Positions 15,101-27,100 of a stretch of DNA of 64,000 nucleotides are shown here, one piece after another. The translations under genes and the position numbers were made by a program. The notes below the pieces were generated by a model that saw only the letters and a list, made by a program, of their open reading frames with translations, had not been told where the DNA came from and did no database searches. The stretch covers positions 1-64,000 of the forward strand of contig JAQJVL010000005.1 of the NCBI GenBank assembly GCA_035578905.1. The letters run 5' to 3'. The first letter of the stretch is position 1. Every line of letters begins with the position of its first letter. Source of the stretch: Stictocephala bisonia. Lineage: Eukaryota; Arthropoda; Insecta; Hemiptera; Membracidae.

Positions 15101-18100
15101 GGTATGTATGTTTGGTAGGTGGTCATCCATGAATGTTACGGAGATGGATGGTCAATCATGAGTCTTGTTTGATTAGTATGTGGGTGGGTAAACATAAGTC
15201 TTGTATGTACGGTGTGTGGTACGTATATTGGATAGGTAGGGGTATGTCAATAGGACTATTTTCATGTTAGTATGATGGTATATTAAGTCATGTCTGCAGA
15301 GTGTGTAGTTTGTTTATCATGATTTTTGTATCTTTGGTAGGTGGTCTTTCAAAAGTCTTATGCTTTGGGAAGGTTGAGTGTCAATCGACAGTTGTGTTTG
15401 TTAAATTGGTTAGGAGGGTAGTTGGTCTGTAAAGATAGCTGTGTGTTGGCTAAGTGGGTAGGAGAGTCTTACTAATGGATAGGTAGGGTTATGGAGCTTG
15501 GTAGGTGTCTTGTACATGTGTGTTGGATAGGTAGATGAGCAATCAAAGGTCAAATGTAATGGAGTTTATTTACAGTATAAGTTTATAAGTTAGGTGATAT
15601 ATCGGAGGTACAGTGTTGAGTAGGTTGGTGGACTGTTAAGTCATGGTTTTATGGTGTGTGGTACGTATGTTAAATAGGTGGTTATACATAAAGTCTTGTT
15701 TTTGTGGGTGGTTAAGTTGTATGTTTAGGAGGATGGATGTTCATGAATGTTTGGATTGTGAGTCAATCAAAGGTTTTATGTAAAGATTAGGTGGATGATC
15801 TATCAGAGGTTTTGTGTGTTGAGTAGGTTGGTGGACTGTTAAGTCATGGTTTTATGGTGTGTGGTACGTATGTTTGGTAGGTGGTCATCCATGAATGTTA
15901 CGGAGATGGATGGTCAATCATGAGTCTTGTTTGATTAGTATGTGGGTGGGTAAACATAAGTCTTGTATGTACGGTATGTGGTACGTATATTGGATAGGTA
16001 GGGGTATGTCAATAGGACTATTTTCATGTTAGTATGATGGTATATTAAGTCATGTCTGCAGAGTGTGTAGTTTGTTTATCATGATTGTTGTATCTTTGGT
16101 AGGTGGTCTTTCAAAAGTCTTATGCTTCGAAAAGGTGGAGTGTCAATCGACAGTTGTGTTTGTTAAATTGTTGTGTGATCAAACAAGTGTTTTGTGTGTA
16201 TTGAGTATGTGAGTGGATAATCAAACGTCTTCTATGTAGAGTGTATGGTAAGTCTTTTATGTTAAGTAGGTAGAGTCTGTCAAATGTATTATGTGTCGGT
16301 ATGGTATGTGGTCTGTAAAGATGCCTGTGTGTAGGGTAATTCATGAGTCTTACTACTGGATAGGAAGGGTATTAGTGTTTGGTAGGTAGTTTGTACATGT
16401 GCTTATGGATGGAAATTAAATGAAAACTACTTTATTGTTACTTTATAAGGCGAATTTAGGGCTATAAAGCCCTCTCTGCCACTTAATTTCATAGAATAGC
16501 TGGGTGGACAAACAAGGGCCTTATGTGATGAATAGGAAGGTGATCTATCAAGTGTGTTGTGTGTTCTAGGTTCTCCATGTGTTTGGGTCTTTGGGAGTGG
16601 TGTATATACATTTTCTGATCGAGTATATTATAGTCAAAAGAAACCAAACTTTCTTACTGTTAATACCAAAGTTTCTACAATAGACACATTTCAACTAACT
16701 ATTCGTTTATTTGTTTAGTACGCAGATAATCAATAGCACCAGGTTTTGTTAAAATCAAGCTTAAAATGTGAACATTATAATGAATTTATTCCTATTGGCT
16801 ACTTAAACGTTGTCAGCTAATTGGAGTCAACTAAATAACTATGTAGGTTAAACAATTAATTTACAAGTGTTACATCAGTTTTGTACGTTGTTTTGAGCTC
16901 AAATTAAGTTTATAAAGGTTTCTATAAGAGTATTTTAAAGAGTTTTTTAATGTTTAGGACAAATATCGTTGTTATGACACTGAATTTTAATAATTTTAGG
17001 GAATTATAACATATTTTGTACACAAATATCCCTATTTATGGACATTTAAACTAAATTTAAAGGAGTTTGGAGACTACTATGTTGGTAGTTCTTGTACTGA
17101 CTTAGGTCTGGTTAAGCCTGCATAGTTTATTAAAAGGTAAACTTTTGCATATTATTATGAAAAAACCTTTAATGTTGTAAGCTGTTCAGGAATTAGGTAT
17201 AAATTATTTCCATTAACATTTGTAAGATACTTGAAAATCTAAGGTGGAAGTCTAAATATTAAAGATGTTTAAGTGGTTAATTAATGGTTAATTGAATTAA
17301 TATCTGTAGATTATTGAGTCTTTGTAGCAATGATATTTGTTTGTGATGGTCTTTAAACATTTTTGCAATTATTTTCATTTGTAATAACAAGGGGCATTCA
17401 CTCATTTTATAGAAAGTCTATTAAAATAACAAACTTGAAGCCCTGAAAGATACTTAACAACTGAAAACATCAAACAAAGAAGAGATGATTCAAATACATG
17501 GTGTTTGTGGGACTATAATACCAATAATTCTTTCGTTTTGTTTAATAAAAGACCATATATGGTCGGATTCTACGACTATCTGTGAGGAAATGCATTGAAT
17601 GTTGTTTGATATCACTAAACTTGACCTCTAGGGTTAACATGTGGTTGATATGCAGTCCGTCTGGTGCCAATTAAAATAGCAAAAAATATTGAGGTCAGTT
17701 CCTGTGTTGTGCGAGAACTGAATGTACTGTCGGTGGCACCGAGCAAAGTAATTTAGGTTGAATAGTTCGGTTAGGCATGAGGGCTCTAGGGTAAGAGCGT
17801 TAAGCTAGCGTGTTAGGTTTAGAGGATGCCAGGTTAATACGAAGGTAACCAGAAGTAGATGGTAGTTGAAGGTAAGAGCGCATGTTAACAGAGTATTTAA
17901 TATAAAATAAAAAATTAATTAAAATGGATAGAATAACAGTGTATTACAAATTATAAACAGATTAAATAATAGCTGCCCCTTGATTTTTAATTAAAAACGT
18001 GTATTGTGGGTTGCCTAGAGTGTTAAGTAGGGGCTTGAGGATGATCTGTGATTCGATAGATTAGTATAGGTAGGTAACAGTGTAGGAAGCCGTGGATGAG

Positions 18101-21100
18101 TACCCAAAGCTAAGAGCGTATGTTAACTGTGTATTTGTTAAAATTTGAGAAAAATTAAATTAAATAAGTAGTCTAACAGTACGTGTGAGAAATATTACTT
18201 GTAAAGTAGGGAGGTAACCAATCAGAGCGTGGCATTTGGGTGTGCGCCAGACCAGCAGACGACGTGTACGAAGGTAGCCGACGGTCGTCGGAAGTACATG
18301 AAAGCATTTTATATAGTACATATGTAAATGGCCACCATCTTTTGCATTTCATATAGTATGAGATGGGAAAGGTTAAGAGTGCATTTTGTATAGTATAACG
18401 AGGGAATTTGAGGGAGGGAATTTCCCACGTGGACTTCCCTTCCGAAGGCGCTATGTTTCCGAAAGGATGTGCTAAGTTTTGCCGCTAGGAGCGCTACGAT
18501 CGGGTCGAGCACATAGAGTATATTAAATATTAATTTTATTATAGTGTATGAAATATTAATTTTGTTATGGTGTATATATGAGTAGAGTAACAAGGGGCGC
18601 ATGCGCGCCCGACCAGCAGACGATGGGTGAATAGCGTACGAAGGTAGCCGACGGTCGCCGGAAGTACCCGAAGGGAAAGACCGCCATCTTGGATCCGGTC
18701 GTCATCTCTTTACATTTATTATAGTATAAAGTCCGCCATATTGGATAAGGAATTTTTGGAGGGAATTTTGGGAGGGAAAGACGTCATATTGGACAAAAAA
18801 GTTCATTTTATATAGTCTAAGGCCGCCATCTTGGCTGAGGGAATTTTGGGAGGGAAAGACGCCATATTGGATCCGGTTGTCATATTTTTACATTTATTAT
18901 AGTGTATTTTATATAGTATAACAAGGGAAAGACCGCCATCTTGGATAAGGGAATTTTGGGGAGGGAATTTTCCCACGGGGTGTGAGTTGTTGTGGGAGGG
19001 AAAGACGCCATATTGGACAAAAAGTGTATCTTATATAGTATAACAAGGGAATTTGGGGGGAAATGTGTGGGAAATTTGGGGGGGAAATGTGGGTAATGTG
19101 AGGGAAATTGGGTAATTTGAGGGAAATTTGAGGGTAATTTGGGGGAAATGTGGGTAATGTGAGGGAAATTGGGTAATTTGGGGGAAATGTGTGGGAAATT
19201 TGGGGGAAATTTGAGGGTAATTTGGGGGGAAATGTGGGTAATGTGAGGGGAAATGTGTGGGAAATTTGGGAATTTGAGGGAAATTTGAGGGGGGGGTTGG
19301 TACCACTGCGCCGCCATCTTGGATCCGGTCACGTGACCGCTCTCGACCAATCAAATTCCAGGAAAGTGGGTCTCGCTCCCGACAATTTATACTACTACTA
19401 GGCTTTTTTAGTAATGTCCATTATGTGTCGCACTTGAGTTGTCGCCATTGACTGAGCATGCAACAGTAAACAGATAGATTTCTCATTCAAAGTTACTCAT
19501 GTAAATGTAATGTAGTTTAAACAAGCTGTAGTAGCTGGTGCCAGCTGGTTAGTTAACATCGCTAACTAACCAAATTACTGGCATAAATATTCCTATTACA
19601 TGAGATATCTGTTAGTAAGTAATTACATAATCAAGGCTAACACCTACAATCTTCTCAACACTTAGGCTTCAAACATCTGGTTTTCAGAACTACGCCACTG
19701 TGCCAACTAAATAACTTCATAAGCACTTGGAAATTATCAAAATTTTACTGATAAATTGGGGTAGGGGGTGAGGTTTCCTATAAAGTTTCTTTATTACTTT
19801 CGAGTTTGAAAATTTGAGGAAATACCAATAAAAGCTGTGTTTATTGGTAAGGTTTTAAAACTATTACATAAGCGGCCATATCTCCTTAGCTGAGACAGTG
19901 GCTCACCACTCAGGCAAACCAGGTTTGATTATAAAGTTTTTACCCATGTGCAGCTCCTGGGGTTTACAAGCCACTGGCTAAATACAAAGCAAAAGTGTAG
20001 TCTTTGCAGGAGTGGGGGCTTAACTGAGCAACTCTCCTCACTAAACACCATACGATGTTTTAAAATACTTTCACAATGTTTAAGTATTTTTAAAATACTT
20101 TTTAGGGATGTAATCTTTTAAAACTACTTAGAATATTCTGTTAGTGAAACATTTGTATTTACTTATTGTAAAGCTGTTTTTGAATTGTAACAATTTAATT
20201 GCTAACAAAGTTTTTTATCTGCCGAAATTTGTTAGTGTCTATGTTGTTGTTAATGACTAAGTCTGTAGATCAACTTCTACCAATCTGGTTCTGCTGCAGG
20301 AGTTTGCCACAACAGCCTTTTCCAGGAATCTACTTGTTGACTGTATCTGCCTGGATTACTCAAAAGCCTTTGACAGGGTGAGCCATCAACATTTACTTGG
20401 CAAGTTGGCTGCATACAGGTTGACCGGACCATTACTCAGCTTCATCTGCTCTTACCTGTCTAATCGCTCACTTTTTGTCAGACACTCTTCTTCTGCTCCA
20501 TCTGACCCGATTGCTGTTACCTCAGATGTCCCTCAGGGGTCGCTTCTAGGCCCTTTTCTATTTATTTTGTTTGTCAATGACTTAGTGGATGCACTGGATG
20601 TGAAATTCTCTTCTTCGTAGATGATGTTAAACTCTTCTGGTATATAGCCTCAAAGGAAGACTGTGTCTGTCTTCAGAGAAATCTTGATGAAATTCTCCAC
20701 TGGTGCAATATCAACTCCATGGACTTGAACAAGAAAAAGTACATAGTGATGCAATTCTCGCTCTCCACAGAGGTTTCCTTCCAGCTACCACATTGGCCAG
20801 CATGTTCTCCAGTTTGTCAGTGAAGTCCATAACCTTGGAGTTTACTTTGCGCTGAATCTCCATCCATTTATGTTTGTTCCAAGGCCTACGTGGATGCTTG
20901 GCTTTGTCTTCCGGTCAACCAAAGGACCCTTTTCACTATCTACAGTCAAAACACTCTTTATGACCTTAGTCCGCTCCATACTGGAGTACAACTCACCTGT
21001 CTGATCACCCTACCAACTGGGTCTTGTAGATGTACTTGAAAGGGTCCAGAACCGCTTCCTGTGACTGATTGGTGTCATATTGGGTTTCCGATATAACGAG

Positions 21101-24100
21101 GTGCGACATGATGAGATCAGGCTTTGCCTTGGTCTTCTCCCTTTATCTCAGCGTCGGGCACTAATGGACTCTCTACTCCTTTACAAGATCGTAAATGGCT
21201 CTTTGGACTGTCCCGAACTACTAGGAAAAATTTCTTTCCATATTCCTCGTCTCTCAAGACAGCAGCAGCTTTTCAGAAGAGCCCATTACTCCACAACGTA
21301 CAGCCAGCACAGTACAATACCCCGTCTGATGCGAACGGGAAACTCGATATGTGGTGATGTCCATTTCTTCGGACGCAGTGTCCTCTCCTTCAAGGCCGAT
21401 GTGGAATCTCTTTTAAGAAGAAACAGCCAATGACTGTTCTGCATGGCCGCAGATTATACCATATTCTTTGTATTTTTTTTTTTTTTTTTTGCACACATTT
21501 ATGCCAACGTAGTCACTGTTATTTATTAATAGTTCTAAGTCATTGCCATTTATGTTGTTAGATGTTATTGGCTTAGATTCTAGTCATTGTTATTGTATTA
21601 TTAGATTTCATTAGATTGTTAGAATGTTGATTTGTCTCTTGTTTATACCAATTTGTAACAATCCTGTTAATCTTGCACGATCGTTGCTATTTTGTTAAAT
21701 TTCTCTTGTTCTCTGCATTTTTCTTTATTTGTATTTTTATATTTTGTACTGTTAATGCTTGTAAATTTGATATTTATTTAATATAAATTGTCATATCCTC
21801 ACATATTTATTCTATATTTTATACATTAGTGCATTATCTTAAAATTATTGTCACCTAGCTCTAAGACTGTATTTGTAAAATGGTGTTTGCCGTAGAAAAT
21901 AAATAAATACAGAAACTAAATGAGGGATAGTTAGATGTCTAATAACTTTAACACGTTCATTTCGGATAACGTAGTAGATGGGCATTGTGGTAATGTCACA
22001 ATATATGCGGCTGATACCTGTTGGCGTGAAGCGTTTTTGTTGGCACGCTCTAGTTTCCCGCAATTTCCTGACATTACTTTTCATTCTACTGCAGTTAGTG
22101 ACTAAGTGTGCTTGCCAATATAGGTTGTAATACCCTTAACAGCAAACTGTTTGTAATTTGTGCTTTTTACAGTGAATAAAAAATTTTATGAATGTAATTT
22201 AATGACTTTGTTCGGGATTCAAATAATATAACAGTTAGCTTCTATACTATATTTCATTAGCAGTGAAAGCGTAATAAATATAATATGTGTTACATAACAG
22301 TTGCAACAAGTGTTATGTATATGTAATTAACCTTTGTCCTTTTTCAGGTACATTGAAGAAAATGTACAAAGAACTGGAATGGCAATAGAGACTCAGTTGT
22401 TCAGCGTGGTTGCCAGTGGGAAGAAGAGGGAGACTCTCATGGGAAGTGTCGAACTTTGATTGATTGATTTAATTTAAAATTGAAAGGCTGAGAGTGAGAG
22501 AGGCGAAGATAGAGAGAATGTGTATGTTGCTAGCGCCACCTAGTGTCAACAAACATTAAATTGGTCCTTTCTTTCCCTATGGAATGAAACATCTGGAGAA
22601 ATATATATCACCAGTAGTTTCCATGGTTATTTGGCTCTCTTGTATAAGTTTCATCTTTTTCTTGTAATTTATCTTTAAATTTGTATATTATTTTTAAATG
22701 TTTTGAATAATTTTGCCTGAAATTAAGAATTGTGGTTTTCTAGACTGGATTATATAAACATTTTAATATAAGTCTATTAAGTCTACACCAACATAGTTAT
22801 TGACCCACCCGCCCACCTCTACACATACAGTGGTACTGATCCACCCACATACGGACGGTGCTATTTACACACCCACCAACCCATACACATGCAGTGGTAA
22901 TGACCCACCTGCCCACCCTTACACATATCATATACCTTGTTTCATATTAGTAGATTATGATTCTAGAAAGAGCCAAATTAATTTTACCAAGGCATAAAAC
23001 TTCAAGTACTTGTATAAATGCATCGTTCACAGTTATTATTTTGTAACTAAATAGAGGATTTATTTTTTCTTGTGGCTGAAGTTAAATAACTAGAGACAAG
23101 AATTCTAGCCCACCTCTCTAGGGCTATCCTCTTCACTATTATTTTCTAGCTCAATGTTTTGGATTTTAACGCTATATCTGTAACCAAACTTTTAAATTAA
23201 ATTCATGTTCAGTTGTACAAATTGTACATAAACTTTTGGCACAGATCCAGGGGAGATAAGAAAGTGTCAATCTTAATAAATAAGCACGAAGTGAAAAGAG
23301 TATATTTATGAGAACAAAATTATTGAAATTGTTAGACAATCCTGATTGGAAGTAATTTTTTTATGATTTGAGTTTCAAAAGAACTGGAATACAAAGTATA
23401 AATTATTATAAATAATAAACTGGAATAGTTATAGTTATTTTCTTCCTAAATTTTCATTTGGTTTTTCTGGTTTAGGGTCCAGCAACTGTTTATCTCTTTC
23501 CACATTTGAAACCATTGGAAAAGATGGAAGGTAGGCAAGTTTTAGTCTATAATTGAGTAGATTTACTAATCTATACTCTCATAAAAGCTAGAGTTGTAAC
23601 TAAAAATGCCAAATAAAGTTATTCTCTGCAGCTTATTTTTAGAATTAGCCAACTTTATTAATTTTACTCTGGTAATTTTAAACATCTGGCATAATAGAAC
23701 AAATTAATGTATGAACTGTTTTTTTAATTTTTACTTTAAAAAAACCTTTGAAATTTGTCAATCAGATATTTTTTTTTTAATTTTTAGAAAGATCTAGTGA
23801 AATATAATGTAATGAATTTACAAATGGGTATTTCAAGATTCAATAATTTTAAATGGTAGAACTTTTTCCTAACTCTTTGTATGAATTGATGGCTAGTTAT
23901 TCCTGTACTGATAATTGTAATATTATTGTAAACATTTTTGGGAATAAAATGTATTATTATTATTAATTTTAGGTAGTTTAGTTTTAGTTTTAGTTTAAAT
24001 GGGGATATACAGTTGGTCCAGCCAACCCTTGCAACGAAGCCTAACGCTTTTTGTGCCAATCCCGGTGCCTAATCGTCGTAAAGCTGGCTGCCCTTGACCA

Positions 24101-27100
24101 AGTCAAGGAGCTTCTTCACTAGATTGGTAATTTCCAACTGTCCCAGAAGTGAGCCTTCAAAAAGTGCTCTTCTTCTGGCACCAAGAGCCTCACACTCCAG
24201 GACAATGTGTTCTGCCGACTCTTCGTCCTCCCCACAGAGGCGACAGATGGGATCCTCCGCAAAGAGTCCCACCGTTCTTAAATGCCTCCGGAATTTGCCG
24301 TGGCCGGTGATGAGTCCCACCACCAGCCTAACGTGCGATTTGCTTAACCCAAGAAGTGACTTTGTCAACTTCTGGGAGGGATTCTTGACAAGAACCTTGC
24401 CGAGTCTTTGCCCTGGGAACCGCCGCCATCTTTCCAGATGTCTGGCGCTGACCCAGTTTTTAATTGCTGTTTTGGCAGCTGCAATCGAAACGCCGCAGGC
24501 CGGCTCAGGACCAATGAAGGGCTTGAGAGCCCCCTCCCTAGCCAAGGCATCGGCCTGCTCGTTGCCTTCTAATCCCCTATGTCCTGGGATCCATTCCAGC
24601 GAGACCTGATTTCTTGATCCCAGGATGCTGAGGGTCTCCACGCTTTCCCAGACTAGACCAGACGAGACCTTCCAGGAGTCCAGAGCCCCTAAGGCCGCCT
24701 GACTGTCTGAGAGGATGCGGATATATTTCCCACAAACCCCTCTCTCGACCGCCTGGGCGGCACAATGAAGGATTGCGGTGACTTCAGCTTGGAATTTTAG
24801 GTATAAACTAAACATTATTTAAATATTCTAGTATAAGATTACATACAATCTGTTTAGAATGAATTTGTCAAAGTGAACTGGATTCAATCCATGGCTCTTT
24901 TTGGAATTGTATTATCTTCAGTCAGTAATTAAATGTGTAAATTGCAGGAGTACTGGACTATTTAAGCACAGAAATCTCTACATCCAAGAAGAGGCAATTT
25001 CCATTAATAACATTCATTGACACTCCTGGCCTAGTTGATGGAGGCATGGAGTATCCATATAACGTTAATGATGCAATTTTATTTCTAGGTATTGTATACT
25101 AGAAAATTATATATAATAAAAACAATATTATTATTTAGTAGTAAATGTAAATTTAACCATTTATCTGCTGGCCTTGATTTAAACCTTTACATTAAACTCA
25201 TGTTCCAAAAATGAAAATTGTGGTCATGTTTTGAGCCACAACTCTACTGTCGGCACAGAAATTATGTGCAGCTGAGTGTGATGTTGTTTTCTAATAAACT
25301 AAGAGGCCTATGAAAAATCTAATCATACAAAGTTGAAAAAGTTAAAGTTCATCTTATTTTACCAGTTGAAGTTAGGGCTAAGAAGCTTTCTTTAACACTT
25401 ATCCTGGGGACCAACGGCTTAACGTGACTTCACAAACCACTGAAGGGGCAAGGCAAAAACTGTTAATGGTCTTATCAGGAATCGAACCCAGACCGATTGC
25501 AGGGCGAGCCATCGCCTTAGCTCCTTAGCTACGGCCACTCCAATACCATTGTTTTTCATCATTTAACTTTAATTTATTAAATGAATTTTTAAATTTTATT
25601 ATAAGTTTTGATAATTATTTTCTTAGTTGGAACTAAAAAAGTACCCTATGAGTTTTATAAATTTTAGAATATTAACTTTTCAAGAAAAAAGTTCTTATCA
25701 ATTCCCTGAAACGTTTTCTTGGCTTCTAGAGGTCTTAAAATTAATTACTTGGTCACTTTGTAATCTTTATGAAATTTATTATTACAATACATTATTTTTA
25801 TGTGCATGAGTAAATTCAGTGATTTTATATTGATTTAAATCAGTTTAAATTTACCAATTTAAAGTTATTTTAGTAGTAAAAGTTATCTATTTAAATTTAT
25901 CTACCTTAGTTGTTTATTCTGTATTTTTTTTTATAAAAATGTGGGAGCTATGAGTTTTTTAATTTGTGGAAATGCTTGTTTATTTTTTTAAAGTTATAAA
26001 TAGTCTTTTAAGCATCTTGAAATATAATAAATGTATCTGGCTCTGTTTTATAGTATTATTAGATAAATTACATATTTCTATTTTAGGTGGTGTCGCAGAC
26101 TTAATATTCATATTTTTCGACCCTATCGGCCTTGCGTTATGTGAAAGAACAATGGTCGTTGTCGAGAAAATCAATTCCCTCTACCCTGAAAAACTCCATT
26201 TCTATTTGTCAAAATCAGATGAAATCAGAAAACAAACAGATAAAGAAAAGTGAGTGGAATCCTTTTTATCTAATTGAATCCTTTTTATCTAATTCTCTTA
26301 GATAAAAGGATAAGCCGTCCCTAAATTATGTAACACCCTAGGAGAGGGGGGGGGGGGTTTGGCAGTGTCATGCACCGTTACTGGGGAGGGTAAGGGTTCT
26401 ATGCAGCGTTTGGATGTGTTTGAATTCATTCACAAAATTTAGTTTTTTCCCCCAGAATACAAAATTGTTTAAAAAGGTTTTTATAGTTAGTAATATAATC
26501 TCCCACCATAAAAAACAAACGTAACAAAGTCTAAACAATCACTTTATCATAAAATAAAATATACAACCAAGTGGTAAAAAAATGACTCAGTGATACGCTT
26601 TGGTACGAGACTGGAAGTTTTGTGCTGCATGTCTGGCGACATCTACAGATAGGTATATGGCTACTGGCACATACGTATTCGAGGAAGCAGACACTGAATC
26701 CATCTGTTAGTCAATTGTATATTAGTGCATTGAGGTCAGCTTCGTGCTGAGCAATAGCACTGAATAGGGTTATTCTAAGTTTAATAATAAAAAATTAAAT
26801 ACCATAAATTAAATTTAAATAATGAAATCAATTAGAGGGTGAGGTTGTTGACAGCATTACGTAGTTTTTGAGAAGGGTTTAGTATTACCATTACGAAGCA
26901 GGTAGGGGGGGTTGGGGTATGGGGTGTTTTAAAAGGATGATTTTAGAGTTACGTAATTTAGGGACGGCCCCTTATAGAATAAAATTACTATGCAGTGCTT
27001 ATAGACTGTTCTCATATTTAGATAATGTATATATATGCAGAACATTTCTGAGATTCCTTGTGTATTTTCTTGGTAATTTATCAAAATAAATCTAAGAGGA

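Larger units (their letters stand above)
7063..19396. mobile_element. Giant foldback element, 12,334 bp, nearly all inverted repeat
   Basis: The left arm (7063-12780) and right arm (12892-19396) are reverse complements along almost their whole length, with a 111-bp centre. The termini read AGTAGTATAAATTGTCGGGA and its complement, flanked by the 6-bp duplication ACTAGG. From the outside in, each arm has a G/C-rich minisatellite, a segment with repeated CCAAGATGGCGG-like motifs, about 2 kb of unique AT-rich DNA, an array of 762-bp units, and a 30-33-bp minisatellite beside the centre. No transposase, polymerase or integrase frame was found, so it is non-autonomous. A 6-bp duplication with AG...CT ends is what Polinton/Maverick elements make, but there is no other link to that group. 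The duplication and unequal arms argue against an assembly fold-back. Confidence 0.88.

Noticed and set aside
7063..19396. Assembly fold-back artefact as explanation of the giant palindrome
   Set aside because: An exact 6-bp duplication flanks it, the arms differ by a 762-bp unit and a minisatellite expansion, and there is a distinct centre. Long reads could still overturn this.
24094..24609. Plus-strand open frame of 171 codons
   Set aside because: It is the antisense shadow of the RNase H and zinc-tail coding of the LOA/R1-like copy.
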